Shown one piece after another: positions 1 to 6,916 of a DNA stretch of 34,051 nt. How positions within the stretch are numbered: the stretch's first letter is position 1; each line of letters begins with the position of its first letter. The notes beneath the pieces are model-generated. The model was not told the DNA's origin, did no database searches, and saw only the letters and a program-made list of their open reading frames with translations. This DNA comes from Cacconaster sp964598495 (GTDB taxonomy: Bacteria; Bacteroidota; Bacteroidia; Bacteroidales; UBA932). The stretch covers positions 1 to 34,051 of the forward strand of contig CAZRBY010000018.1 in NCBI GenBank assembly GCA_964598495.1, in the 5' to 3' direction. Both the position numbers and the translations under genes were made by a program.

Positions 1-110
1 CTCCGGGAAAATATTATTTCAAATATGGATCTGAAGACGCTAATGAATTCGAGGCTTCCCATGCAAGTGCTCTTGATGCGAAGAATTGGCAGAAAGGTGG
101 TCTGGGCTAG
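1..110 (+). CDS. 3' end of an unidentified gene (partial)
   Basis: The frame starting at base 3 is open from the left edge to a TAG at 108-110. It encodes about 35 C-terminal residues, beginning PGKYYFKYGSEDANEFEAS and ending WQKGGLG. The composition (charged, with aromatic residues) looks like real protein, and the other two plus frames look less coding-like. Its stop interlocks with the stop of the convergent CoA-transferase gene in the tetramer CTAG (107-110). I do not recognise the family from this fragment. The start lies outside the window. Confidence 0.6.
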   Translation, partial: PGKYYFKYGSEDANEFEASHASALDAKNWQKGGLG

Positions 111-1408
111 GTCACAAAATGAAAATGGGGTCCGAAACGCTCGAATGCCGCTCTGTCCAGTTCCTCTCTTGCCTCCGTATGAGCAATGCTGATGATAAGC
201 TTGGCGCGCTCCTGAAGCGATTTTCCATAGAGATTTACTGCACCATACTCCGTCACCAACCAGTGTATATGGTTGCGGGAGGTGACAACACCTGCACCGG
301 GAGTCAGGATCGGCGCGATTTTGCTTATACCCTTATTGGTGGCTGAAGGCATTGCAATGATTGCCTTGCCGCCTTCGGAACGAGATGCTCCATATGTGAA
401 GTCCATCTGCCCGCCTACACCGGAATAGAATTTTGTGCCGAGTGAATCGGCGCACACCTGACCTGTGATATCTACCTGGAGTGCGGAGTTGATAGCGGTT
501 ACCTTGGGATTTTGTGCAATGATAAAAGGGTCGTTTGTGTAAGCGACATCCATCATGAGTACCATCGGGTTGTCATCTATAAAGTCGTAACAATTCTGCG
601 AACCCATAAGGAAAGTGGCTACCATTTTCCCTTTGTCGAGTGCCTTATTTGCTCCATTTATAATTCCCTTTTCTACGAGAGGGAGTACTCCGTCCGCAAA
701 CATCTCCGTGTGGATACCGAGATTTTTATGATTGCCAAGCTGTGCGAGCACTGCGTTGGGGATAGCTCCGATCCCCATCTGTAGAGTAGCACCGTCCTCT
801 ATGAGATTGGCACAGTGGATACCGATTGCTTTCTCAATTTCGTCAGGCTCCGAGAAGTGAGCCGGCTCGAGAGGAGTATTGTCTTCGACAAACAAATCGA
901 TCATCGATACGGGGATCATCGCATCGCCCCAGGAGCGGGGCACATTTTTGTTGACCACTGCTATAACATGTTCGGCGCACTCAATTGCAGCCAAAGTAGC
1001 ATCAACGGAGGTGCCGAGGGAGACGTATCCGTGCTCATCAACAGGAGATACCTGTATCATTGCCACGTTGCAGGGGAGATAGCCGCCCCTATAGAGTTTC
1101 TGAGTCTCGCCGAGTAAGATGGGAATGTAGTCGGCATAACCGGCCTGTACGTTCTTGCGTACATTACTTCCCACGAAAAATGCCTGGTGGAAGAAGATGC
1201 CCTCATATTTGGGGTCGGCGTAGGGAGCTTCACCTTCGGTGTGGAGGTGGTGGATGCGTACATCGCTGAGTTCGCCCGCATCACCGCGGCGACAGAGTGC
1301 CCGGATCAGGATTTGTGGGGCACTCGCAACGCTGCTCAAATGGATGTGGTCACCCGATTTTACCACTTTTACTGCCTCGTCGGCGCTGATAAACTTGATA
1401 TTTTGCAT
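107..1408 (-). CDS. Acetyl-CoA hydrolase/transferase family CoA-transferase
   Basis: Transfers CoA between an acyl-CoA and a free acid such as acetate; 4-hydroxybutyrate, butyryl- and succinyl/propionyl-CoA:acetate transferases belong to this family. The 433-residue protein has the family's two-domain length. It carries GIGAIP (212-217) and IHTEMFADG, whose Glu235 matches the catalytic glutamate that forms the acyl-glutamyl-CoA intermediate. The C-terminal domain has VGGQMDF (331-337). The frame is open 34 codons further upstream, but that extension (KSFPNRICFHKF...) is not family-like and contains the promoter, so the ATG at 1406-1408 giving MQNIKFIS is preferred. It is transcribed alone, divergent from mazG. 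The substrate cannot be fixed from sequence; the propionate-type mutase elsewhere in the window makes succinate/propionate/acetate exchange as plausible as butyrate. Confidence 0.88.
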   Translation of the reverse strand: MQNIKFISADEAVKVVKSGDHIHLSSVASAPQILIRALCRRGDAGELSDVRIHHLHTEGEAPYADPKYEGIFFHQAFFVGSNVRKNVQAGYADYIPILLGETQKLYRGGYLPCNVAMIQVSPVDEHGYVSLGTSVDATLAAIECAEHVIAVVNKNVPRSWGDAMIPVSMIDLFVEDNTPLEPAHFSEPDEIEKAIGIHCANLIEDGATLQMGIGAIPNAVLAQLGNHKNLGIHTEMFADGVLPLVEKGIINGANKALDKGKMVATFLMGSQNCYDFIDDNPMVLMMDVAYTNDPFIIAQNPKVTAINSALQVDITGQVCADSLGTKFYSGVGGQMDFTYGASRSEGGKAIIAMPSATNKGISKIAPILTPGAGVVTSRNHIHWLVTEYGAVNLYGKSLQERAKLIISIAHTEAREELDRAAFERFGPHFHFVT

Positions 1409-1449
1409 TGTTGTTGTTTTTAATCCATTTAGTTGTTTTGTTTGAAAGG

Positions 1450-1481
1450 CAAATTTATGAAAACATATCCGATTTGGGAAA
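1450..1481 (-). promoter_or_regulatory. Candidate promoter of the CoA-transferase gene
   Basis: On the minus strand TAAATTTG (1457 to 1450) matches the Bacteroidetes -7 element TAnnTTTG. TTTC (1481 to 1478) lies exactly 20 bases upstream, one base from the -33 consensus TTTG. The start codon follows about 40 bases downstream of the -7 box. Matched by eye only. Confidence 0.55.
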
Positions 1482-1488
1482 CTTTTGG

Positions 1489-1496
1489 TAATTTTG
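1489..1496 (+). promoter_or_regulatory. Candidate -7 element for mazG-tcdA
   Basis: TAATTTTG matches TAnnTTTG and lies 23 bases before the mazG ATG, facing away from the CoA-transferase promoter. No TTTG stands at the expected distance upstream, so only the -7 element supports it. Confidence 0.35.
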
Positions 1497-1519
1497 CCCA
1501 TGTTTAACAATAATCGCCA

Positions 1520-2323
1520 ATGAAGAGAGAAGATATCAGATTAGAGGCATTTGAGCGGCTGCTCGATATCATGGATGAGCTTCGTGCCAAATGTCCCTGG
1601 GACAGGGAGCAGACAATGGAATCCATCAGACCGCTTACCATTGAGGAGACTTATGAATTGAGTGAAGCCATCCTTGCCGGCGACTCGCGCAACATAGCAA
1701 AGGAGCTGGGAGACATTCTGCTACATATAGTCTTTTATGCGAAAATCGGTAGTGAAGAGGGCACGTTTGATATCACGGATGTCATCAATATGCTCAATGA
1801 GAAACTCATTTATCGCCATCCTCATGTTTTCTCGACCGGAAACGTAAAGGATTCCGCTCAGGTGATACGCAATTGGGAGTCCCTGAAGCAGACGGAGAAA
1901 GGTGGTAACAAGACAGTACTCTCCGGAGTCCCCGAATCCCTGCCTTCGTTGCTAAAGGCCTACCGTATGCAGGACAAGGCGCGGGCAGTGGGATTTGACT
2001 GGGAGGAGAAATCTCAGGTATGGGATAAGGTAGCCGAAGAGATAGGGGAGTTTCGCACCGAACTCGACTCTATGGATGCCTCCGATCATGTCTCTGTGGA
2101 AAAGGCTGAGGGCGAACTTGGAGACTTGCTCTTTTCTATAGTTAATGCGTCGCGTCTGTATGATCTGAATCCGGACACCGCCCTGGAGATGACCTGCCGG
2201 AGGTTTAAGGAGAGGTTTACTTATCTTGAGCTCAAGAGCAGGGAGCTTGGACGCAATCTGAAGGATATGACACTCGAAGAGATGGATGCCATCTGGAACG
2301 AGGCAAAGAGTAAGGGACTCTGA
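1520..2323 (+). CDS. mazG: Nucleoside triphosphate pyrophosphohydrolase MazG
   Basis: Hydrolyses (d)NTPs to the monophosphate and pyrophosphate, a cytosolic house-cleaning reaction. The 267 residues match the usual length of two-repeat MazG. The first repeat shows the metal-binding EExxE...ExxD pattern as E42, E43, E46, E62 and D65 after a typical CPWDREQT segment (25-32). The second repeat keeps E173, E174, E177, E199 and D202 and ends with ELGDLLFS (199-206), the usual MazG signature. The ATG at 1520 directly precedes the conserved N-terminus. The stop is one base before the tcdA ATG, so the two genes are probably cotranscribed. Confidence 0.95.
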   Translation: MKREDIRLEAFERLLDIMDELRAKCPWDREQTMESIRPLTIEETYELSEAILAGDSRNIAKELGDILLHIVFYAKIGSEEGTFDITDVINMLNEKLIYRHPHVFSTGNVKDSAQVIRNWESLKQTEKGGNKTVLSGVPESLPSLLKAYRMQDKARAVGFDWEEKSQVWDKVAEEIGEFRTELDSMDASDHVSVEKAEGELGDLLFSIVNASRLYDLNPDTALEMTCRRFKERFTYLELKSRELGRNLKDMTLEEMDAIWNEAKSKGL

Positions 2324-2324
2324 T

Positions 2325-3029
2325 ATGTGGCAGGAAAGGACGGAGCTGCTCCTGAATCGGGAGCAAATGCAGCGATTGCATGATGCTCATATAGCGGTAA
2401 TAGGACTTGGAGGCGTAGGCGCCTACGCCGCCGAAATGCTTGCGCGTGCCGGTGTTGGATCTCTGCTGATACTCGATTCTGACAATGTCTCTGTTTCCAA
2501 TCGCAATCGTCAGTTGCTGGCGCTGGAGTCCACCACAGGCAGACCCAAAACTGAAGTGATGGCCGAACGTCTTAGGGACATCAACCCCGATCTGTCACTT
2601 ACCATAATCAACGATTACCTAACTCAGGAGAATGTGGAGCAGCTACTCGCCGGACACCAAATTGACTTTTTGGTAGATGCCATCGACACCCTCTCCCCGA
2701 AGATAGCTCTCATCCGCCATTGCGTTTCAAACAAAATACCCCTCGTCTCCTCAATGGGAGCAGGAGCTAAATTTGATATGACTAAAGTGAGGATAGCCGA
2801 CATTTCAAAATCATATAACTGCCCTCTTGCATACATTCTTCGTAAAAAACTCCGCAAGGAGGGCATTACAAAGGGTTTCAAGGTTGTTTTTTCTGAGGAG
2901 TTGCCGGACCGTGAAGCCATCGTTCCCGTAGAGGAAACCAACAAAAAATCGCAGGTAGGCACAATTTCCTATCTTCCGGCAGCTTTCGGACTTGCCTGTG
3001 CTCAAACGGCAGTTGCATTTTTCATTTAA
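2325..3029 (+). CDS. tcdA: tRNA threonylcarbamoyladenosine dehydratase (ThiF/E1-like)
   Basis: ATP-dependent cyclisation of t6A37 to ct6A37 in tRNA; family ThiF/MoeB/HesA, TcdA (CsdL) branch. The 234-residue protein has the Rossmann ATP site GLGGVG (27-32), the D51/D53 acidic pair, and SNRNRQ (58-63) with the arginines that contact ATP phosphates. The MGAGAKFD block (144-151) and the NCPLAYILRKKLRK region (165-178) are typical of TcdA rather than MoeB or ThiF. The frame is open 13 codons upstream inside mazG; ATG 2325 gives the family N-terminus MWQERTELL. It is one base behind mazG and followed by the hydrogenase-locus promoter, whose -33 element lies inside the tcdA 3' end. Confidence 0.9.
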   Translation: MWQERTELLLNREQMQRLHDAHIAVIGLGGVGAYAAEMLARAGVGSLLILDSDNVSVSNRNRQLLALESTTGRPKTEVMAERLRDINPDLSLTIINDYLTQENVEQLLAGHQIDFLVDAIDTLSPKIALIRHCVSNKIPLVSSMGAGAKFDMTKVRIADISKSYNCPLAYILRKKLRKEGITKGFKVVFSEELPDREAIVPVEETNKKSQVGTISYLPAAFGLACAQTAVAFFI

Positions 3030-3043
3030 TGATGCTATATTTG
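3012..3043 (+). promoter_or_regulatory. Promoter of the hydrogenase locus
   Basis: GTTG (3012-3015), then 20 bases, then TATATTTG (3036-3043): a close match to the Bacteroidetes -33/-7 pattern (TTTG, about 20 bases, TAnnTTTG). Transcription would begin near 3050, giving a leader of about 40 bases before the first DRTGG gene. It is the best-spaced promoter in the window. Confidence 0.65.
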
Positions 3044-3088
3044 TCGCCTGACAAACAAAACAACAGTCCCTAATAATATATACTTTTT

Positions 3089-3433
3089 ATGAAACTAAAA
3101 GAGATAGTCGCCCTTGTTGAAGGGAAGGTAGTGTGCGGAGAGCAAAACCTTGACGAGTCTGTCGAGTATGCCTTTTCTTCCGATCTGATGAGTGATGTGC
3201 TAACGCTGAGAATCACCGATTTTCTGCTTGTTACAGGACTTAGCAACATTCAGTCCATAAGGACGGCCGAAATGTCCGACCTTAAATATATTCTTATCGT
3301 GCGTGACAAGAAAGTCACTATGGATATGATAGAACTTGCGGAGGACAATGATATGACAATCATCACCACCGAGTTCTCTATGTTTAAGACTTCCGGTCTG
3401 CTCTACAATGCAGGTCTAAAGCCTGTTTATTGA
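3089..3433 (+). CDS. DRTGG domain protein 1 of the hydrogenase locus
   Basis: A stand-alone DRTGG domain of 114 residues. DRTGG domains are ligand-binding or regulatory modules also found beside CBS domains and in some phosphotransacetylases; their signal is generally unknown. The diagnostic stretch is YAFSSDLMSDVLTLRI (27-42), followed by alternating strands and helices and a short C-terminus. No catalytic residues can be pointed to. It is the first gene of the locus and its stop is two bases before the next ATG. A diverged paralogue lies at 5182-5514. Inference: it senses a small molecule or binds its neighbours for the hydrogenase-like protein two genes downstream. Confidence 0.75.
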   Translation: MKLKEIVALVEGKVVCGEQNLDESVEYAFSSDLMSDVLTLRITDFLLVTGLSNIQSIRTAEMSDLKYILIVRDKKVTMDMIELAEDNDMTIITTEFSMFKTSGLLYNAGLKPVY

Positions 3434-3435
3434 TT

Positions 3436-3846
3436 ATGGAACTTGTTTATAAAGTTGAAGGAGGTGATTTTAACAAGGCCGGCTATGCCTCGTCGCAGAT
3501 CAAGAAGGTGCTAAAACAACTTGGAGTGCCTCCTGTGATAATCAAGCGTGTTGTGGTGGCACTATACGAAGCTGAAGTCAACATTGTGGCACACGCCTGG
3601 CGTGGTGTAATCACGGCCGGCGTTAATGAGTCCGGCATCCGGGTGGTTCTCGATGATGAGGGACCTGGCATCCCAAACATAGCGCAGGCTATGGAAAAGG
3701 GTTATTCAACCGCCTCTCAGGAGGTGCGTGATATGGGCTTCGGTGCCGGTATGGGCCTTCCCAACATACGTGCCAATGTAGATGAATTCAATATTGCCTC
3801 AGAGGTCAACAAGGGTACTGTTGTGGACTTTTTCATAAGATTCTGA
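3436..3846 (+). CDS. Anti-sigma-factor-like HATPase (RsbW/SpoIIAB type) 1
   Basis: A lone GHKL ATP-binding domain of 136 residues with no dimerisation/phosphoacceptor helix, as in anti-sigma Ser/Thr kinases. Visible motifs: N-box EAEVNIVAHA with Asn49 (Mg-ATP), G1 box DDEGPGIP (73-80), and G2 box GFGAGMGLPN (101-110). The frame has an in-frame TTG at 3430, but ATG 3436 gives the natural start MELVYKVEGG and avoids overlap with the previous stop. It lies five bases before the hydrogenase-like gene. No sigma factor, anti-anti-sigma factor or PP2C phosphatase is next to it, so its target is unknown. Family assignment is firm; a role in H2 or redox signalling is inferred from position. Confidence 0.85.
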   Translation: MELVYKVEGGDFNKAGYASSQIKKVLKQLGVPPVIIKRVVVALYEAEVNIVAHAWRGVITAGVNESGIRVVLDDEGPGIPNIAQAMEKGYSTASQEVRDMGFGAGMGLPNIRANVDEFNIASEVNKGTVVDFFIRF

Positions 3847-3851
3847 GAATT

Positions 3852-5192
3852 ATGGCAGAGGATGTACATAATAGATATTATCGCGGATTGGAGATCGTAC
3901 CGGATCTTTGCGTCGGTTGTTCACACTGTATGAAGGTGTGTCCGACTGAGGCGTTGAGGGTCAAAGGAGGTAAGGCTACAATCCAAACCGACCTCTGCAT
4001 CGATTGTGGCCGCTGCTATCGTGAATGTCCCACAAATGCCATACGGGTGGTAGATGATGATTTTGACCAAATTTTCGCTTACAAGCATCGTCTGTTGCTG
4101 GTTCCGAGTCTCTTCTATTCCCAGTTTGAGGATAGGATGGAGATGAATGAAATCAATCGCATCATTGGCTCTTTGGGGTTTACGGAGGTAAGCCCGGTAG
4201 AGCTGGGTGTAGATTATCTCATAGAAGAGATGAATCGCTATATCGATGAGGCTCCGCCTGAATCCAGACCTGTAATTTCCTCATATTGTCCCGCTGTGGT
4301 ACGCCTTATACAGGTGCGTTTTCCCTCGCTGGTGGATAATATCATGACGCTTTTACCTCCTCTGGAGATTACAGCTCAGTATTATAAGAGCAAATATCGT
4401 GAAGCCGGCATTCCGGAAGAGGAACTGGGTATTTTTTATCTCACTCCTTGTGTAGCAAAGATTGCTGCGGTAAAGGACCCCGTGGGAGGATATGTTTCTC
4501 CGATAACCGGAGTCATCAATATGGATCTGATCTATAGCAAAGTGATGATGGTGCACCGCAACCACAGTTGTACAGAGAACAGCATCCGCGCAAATGAGGA
4601 GATCACTTCCAATGCTATCCGCTGGTCCACCACCCGCGGAGAGACCAATGCTACACGGGGTGTAGCTCTTTCCATCGACGGTATGGGCAATGTGATAGAA
4701 TTTTTGGAAAAGGTGGAAAACGGGGATATCGAGGGAGTGGACTTTCTGGAGCTTCGTGGCTGTGATGAGTCCTGTCCCGGCGGCATATTGGTAAGAGGCA
4801 ATCGTTTTCTGGTGGCTGACGGTCTCCACAAAAGAGCTTCAACTGCCCCATGGGTCAACCCCTATATCAAGGATTTCCGCAAATATTGCGCTGAATACAT
4901 GACGTTTGATAAGGTGCAGCCACGTGCCTTTATGAAATATGGCAAAGACATCAAGGAGGCTATCCGCAAGATGGAAGAAGTACGTACACTAAAGCGTACG
5001 CTGCCGGGCATAGATTGCTGTGCCTGCGGATCTCCCGGCTGTGAGGCTCTCGCCGGGGATATAGTCAATGGTGAGAGAAGTATTAACAATTGCGTCTTCA
5101 TGCAGATTGCCAATGAAAGAAGGGGCACGCTGAATGTAGACGATGCCATCACCCTGATGGAAGAAATATGGGGTAAAAGATATGACTATTAG
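3852..5192 (+). CDS. Putative sensory [FeFe]-hydrogenase-like protein with C-terminal Fe-S domain
   Basis: 446 residues in three parts. First, a two-cluster ferredoxin domain (Cys20, 23, 26, 30 and 49, 52, 55, 59). Second, a hydrogenase large-subunit domain whose four presumed H-cluster cysteines are present: Cys146 (SSYCPAV), Cys200 (TPCVAK), Cys304 and Cys308 (GCDESCPGG). Third, a C-terminal FeS domain (Cys389 or 390, 392, 397, 414; CACGSPGC followed by AGDIVNGE). Against catalytic enzymes, the proton-relay cysteine of TSCCP is Tyr145, the Met of MPC is Thr, and the Glu of the MPCxxKxxE motif is replaced. This matches the sensory [FeFe] groups (HsfB/HydS-like) rather than a turnover enzyme. 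It overlaps the next gene by 11 bases. Sensing is inferred; low-activity hydrogenase or an electron-transfer role remain possible. Confidence 0.85.
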   Translation: MAEDVHNRYYRGLEIVPDLCVGCSHCMKVCPTEALRVKGGKATIQTDLCIDCGRCYRECPTNAIRVVDDDFDQIFAYKHRLLLVPSLFYSQFEDRMEMNEINRIIGSLGFTEVSPVELGVDYLIEEMNRYIDEAPPESRPVISSYCPAVVRLIQVRFPSLVDNIMTLLPPLEITAQYYKSKYREAGIPEEELGIFYLTPCVAKIAAVKDPVGGYVSPITGVINMDLIYSKVMMVHRNHSCTENSIRANEEITSNAIRWSTTRGETNATRGVALSIDGMGNVIEFLEKVENGDIEGVDFLELRGCDESCPGGILVRGNRFLVADGLHKRASTAPWVNPYIKDFRKYCAEYMTFDKVQPRAFMKYGKDIKEAIRKMEEVRTLKRTLPGIDCCACGSPGCEALAGDIVNGERSINNCVFMQIANERRGTLNVDDAITLMEEIWGKRYDY

Positions 5193-5514
5193 ACAACTTG
5201 TAAAAGAAATGGACCTGCAGGTATTCTCAGGCGAGAATGGACTTGACAGGGAGATTGAGGGCGGATATGTATCAGACCTGCTCTCCGATGTTATGGGTTT
5301 TTCACAGGAAGGTGAAGTTTGGGTAACTTTACAGACACACAAAAACATAATGGCGGTGGCCTCTCTCAAAGATCTGGCTGCCATCGTACTGGTCAAGGGA
5401 CTTAAGCCCGACGAAGATGCGATGGAGGTTTCAAATGAAGAGGGACTCCCGATTCTGGGAACCGACAAATCCTGTTTTGAATTTACCGGTAAACTCTGGT
5501 CTCTCATAAAATAA
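5182..5514 (+). CDS. DRTGG domain protein 2 of the hydrogenase locus
   Basis: A 110-residue stand-alone DRTGG domain with the signature GGYVSDLLSDVMGF (27-40), related to the protein at 3089-3433 (shared SDLxSDV core) but otherwise diverged. It resembles DRTGG proteins found beside [FeFe] hydrogenases in Clostridia and Thermotogae. The ATG at 5182 lies inside the end of the hydrogenase-like gene (11-base overlap), suggesting translational coupling, and the PHP gene begins five bases after its stop. Biochemical function is unknown. No enzymatic motif is visible. Confidence 0.75.
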   Translation: MTIRQLVKEMDLQVFSGENGLDREIEGGYVSDLLSDVMGFSQEGEVWVTLQTHKNIMAVASLKDLAAIVLVKGLKPDEDAMEVSNEEGLPILGTDKSCFEFTGKLWSLIK

Positions 5515-5519
5515 CTACC

Positions 5520-6266
5520 GTGGAGCTTGGGTCATACAGAGGGGATTTGCACAACCACACGTTTCTCTCCCCCTGCGGTGACATCGAGATGACTCCAAGG
5601 TTCATCGTCAGCCGCGCCCGGGAGAAGGGTTGCAGCATTGTGGGCATAACCGACCACAATACCACCCGTCAATGTCCCGAGATCCATGCCCTTGGCCAAG
5701 AAAACGGCATTCTGGTACTATGCGGAGCGGAAATCACTACACGGGAAGAGGTTCATTGTCTCGCTTTTGTTGAAGACCGCGAGCGGCTTGACATGCTCCA
5801 GGAATACCTCAGCAAACATCTTCCTCCGATACCCAATGTTCCCGAAAAATTCGGTTATCAGATGTGGGTCGATCGTGATGAAAATATCCTCGGCGAAGAG
5901 GAATATCTTCTAATCTCGGCTATCGACCAATCTTTGGAGCAGGTAGAGACCTTTGTCAGGAGTCTGGATGGCATTTTTGTACTGGCACATGTCAACAAGA
6001 GCCGTGATTCGGTAATCAGCCAGCTTGGATTTATCCCATTTGACCTTAAACCGGATGCTTTGGAGATTTCCGCAAGATGTGACTTCCCTCAATTACTCCA
6101 AACTCATAAATACCTCTCTAAATATCGTTTTATTCGCTCTTCGGATGCCCATTACCAAGAAGATTTCGCCTCTTCGGGATGTACTTTCCATATTCGCGAA
6201 CTTACCTTTTCGGAAGTGGCAATGGCTCTCAGAGGGCAGGAGGGGCGCTTTGTTTCACTTGATTGA
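5520..6266 (+). CDS. PHP-domain metal-dependent phosphoesterase-like protein
   Basis: A 248-residue PHP domain. The metal site looks complete: GDLHNHTFLSPCGD (His11, His13), GITDHNTT (Asp45, His46), Glu71 in CGAEITT, His79, His157 in LAHVNKS, and RSSDAHY (Asp209, His211). PHP proteins hydrolyse phosphoesters, for example histidinol phosphate, nucleotides or DNA 3' ends; the substrate here is unknown. It starts with GTG at 5520, five bases after the second DRTGG gene, and ends 11 bases before the second HATPase. PHP genes occur in similar hydrogenase clusters of Firmicutes, so the association is not accidental. A role removing a phosphate from a signalling partner or nucleotide is speculation. 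Confidence 0.82.
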   Translation: MELGSYRGDLHNHTFLSPCGDIEMTPRFIVSRAREKGCSIVGITDHNTTRQCPEIHALGQENGILVLCGAEITTREEVHCLAFVEDRERLDMLQEYLSKHLPPIPNVPEKFGYQMWVDRDENILGEEEYLLISAIDQSLEQVETFVRSLDGIFVLAHVNKSRDSVISQLGFIPFDLKPDALEISARCDFPQLLQTHKYLSKYRFIRSSDAHYQEDFASSGCTFHIRELTFSEVAMALRGQEGRFVSLD

Positions 6267-6277
6267 ATCTTGACAGT

Positions 6278-6805
6278 ATGAATGATCTTGCGATGCATAT
6301 CCTGGACATTGTCCAAAATTCCATTTCGGCGGGAGCCTCAAATATATGGATAGAAGTGCTCGTATCCATAGCACGCGATCTGCTCTCTATCTCCGTCAAG
6401 GATGACGGCAAGGGTATGACGCCTGAAATGGTTGCAAAGGTGACCGACCCTTACTGCACCACCCGTACCACCCGTAAAGTGGGACTCGGACTCCCGCTCT
6501 TAAGGCAGGGTGCCGAACAGGCGGGTGGCTCCCTCTCAATAGACTCCACTGTAGGAGTAGGAACTACAGTTAAAGCGGAATATGGCCTGAGTCATATCGA
6601 CCGTCCTCCGATGGGAGATTTGGCAAACGCCTATGTACTGCTTCTCGGAGCCAATCCCGATATCAATATAGTACTGCACTATACCACCGATGAGGAGGAT
6701 TTCAGCATCAGTACAAAAGAGCTTGATGAGGCTTTGGACGGGCTGCCTCTCAACGATCCGCAAGTGATGAAACTTGTGTATGAAATGGTCAGTAGCAATA
6801 TCTGA
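6278..6805 (+). CDS. Histidine-kinase-like ATPase domain protein 2
   Basis: A 175-residue GHKL ATPase, closer to the catalytic domain of histidine kinases than the protein at 3436-3846. N-box DIVQNSISAGA (Asn14), G1 box DDGKGM (42-47), then DPYCTTRTTRKVGLGLPLL (57-75), an F-box/G2 region. There is no sensor domain and no phosphoacceptor-histidine helix; the last ~75 residues form an extra small domain I do not recognise. An in-frame TTG exists at 6263, but ATG 6278 gives MNDLAMHILD, the usual start of this family. It follows the PHP gene by 11 bases and closes the regulatory half of the locus; 111 non-coding bases follow. Confidence 0.85.
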   Translation: MNDLAMHILDIVQNSISAGASNIWIEVLVSIARDLLSISVKDDGKGMTPEMVAKVTDPYCTTRTTRKVGLGLPLLRQGAEQAGGSLSIDSTVGVGTTVKAEYGLSHIDRPPMGDLANAYVLLLGANPDINIVLHYTTDEEDFSISTKELDEALDGLPLNDPQVMKLVYEMVSSNI

Positions 6806-6815
6806 AAAATTTCTT

Positions 6816-6847
6816 TTTGTTTATGAGAAATAATATGGCTATTTTTA
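6816..6847 (+). promoter_or_regulatory. Candidate internal promoter before the hydrogenase structural genes
   Basis: TTTG (6816-6819), exactly 20 bases, then TATTTTTA (6840-6847), which misses the -7 consensus TAnnTTTG only at the last base. It lies in the single sizeable gap of the locus (6806-6916) and would give the 2Fe-2S, hydB, hydA and hydC genes their own start near 6854. Confidence 0.4.
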
Positions 6848-6867
6848 CATTTTATTTAGAAAACCCC

Positions 6868-6891
6868 GTTTATTCTGTCAAAACAATAAAC
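6868..6891 (+). promoter_or_regulatory. Inverted repeat, candidate operator
   Basis: GTTTATT (6868-6874) and AATAAAC (6885-6891) form a perfect 7-base inverted repeat with a 10-base spacer, just downstream of the candidate internal promoter and 25 bases before the next ATG. It does not match the Rex consensus well. It may be a regulator site or chance in AT-rich DNA. Confidence 0.25.
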
Positions 6892-6916
6892 ACTTTATAA
6901 TAAAAAATTCACAAAT

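Noticed and set aside
1409..1510. 34-residue N-terminal extension of the CoA-transferase
   Set aside because: The extension is not family-like, and it spans the -7 element of the gene's own promoter. The ATG at 1408 begins the conserved sequence.
4353..4858. Long antisense open frames within the hydrogenase-like gene
   Set aside because: They mirror a strongly conserved coding frame, show no family motifs, and have no promoter or spacing support.
6806..6900. Rex operator before the hydrogenase genes
   Set aside because: Rex control is common for such operons, but no sequence close to the TTGTGAAATATATTTCACAA type is visible; the inverted repeat there differs.
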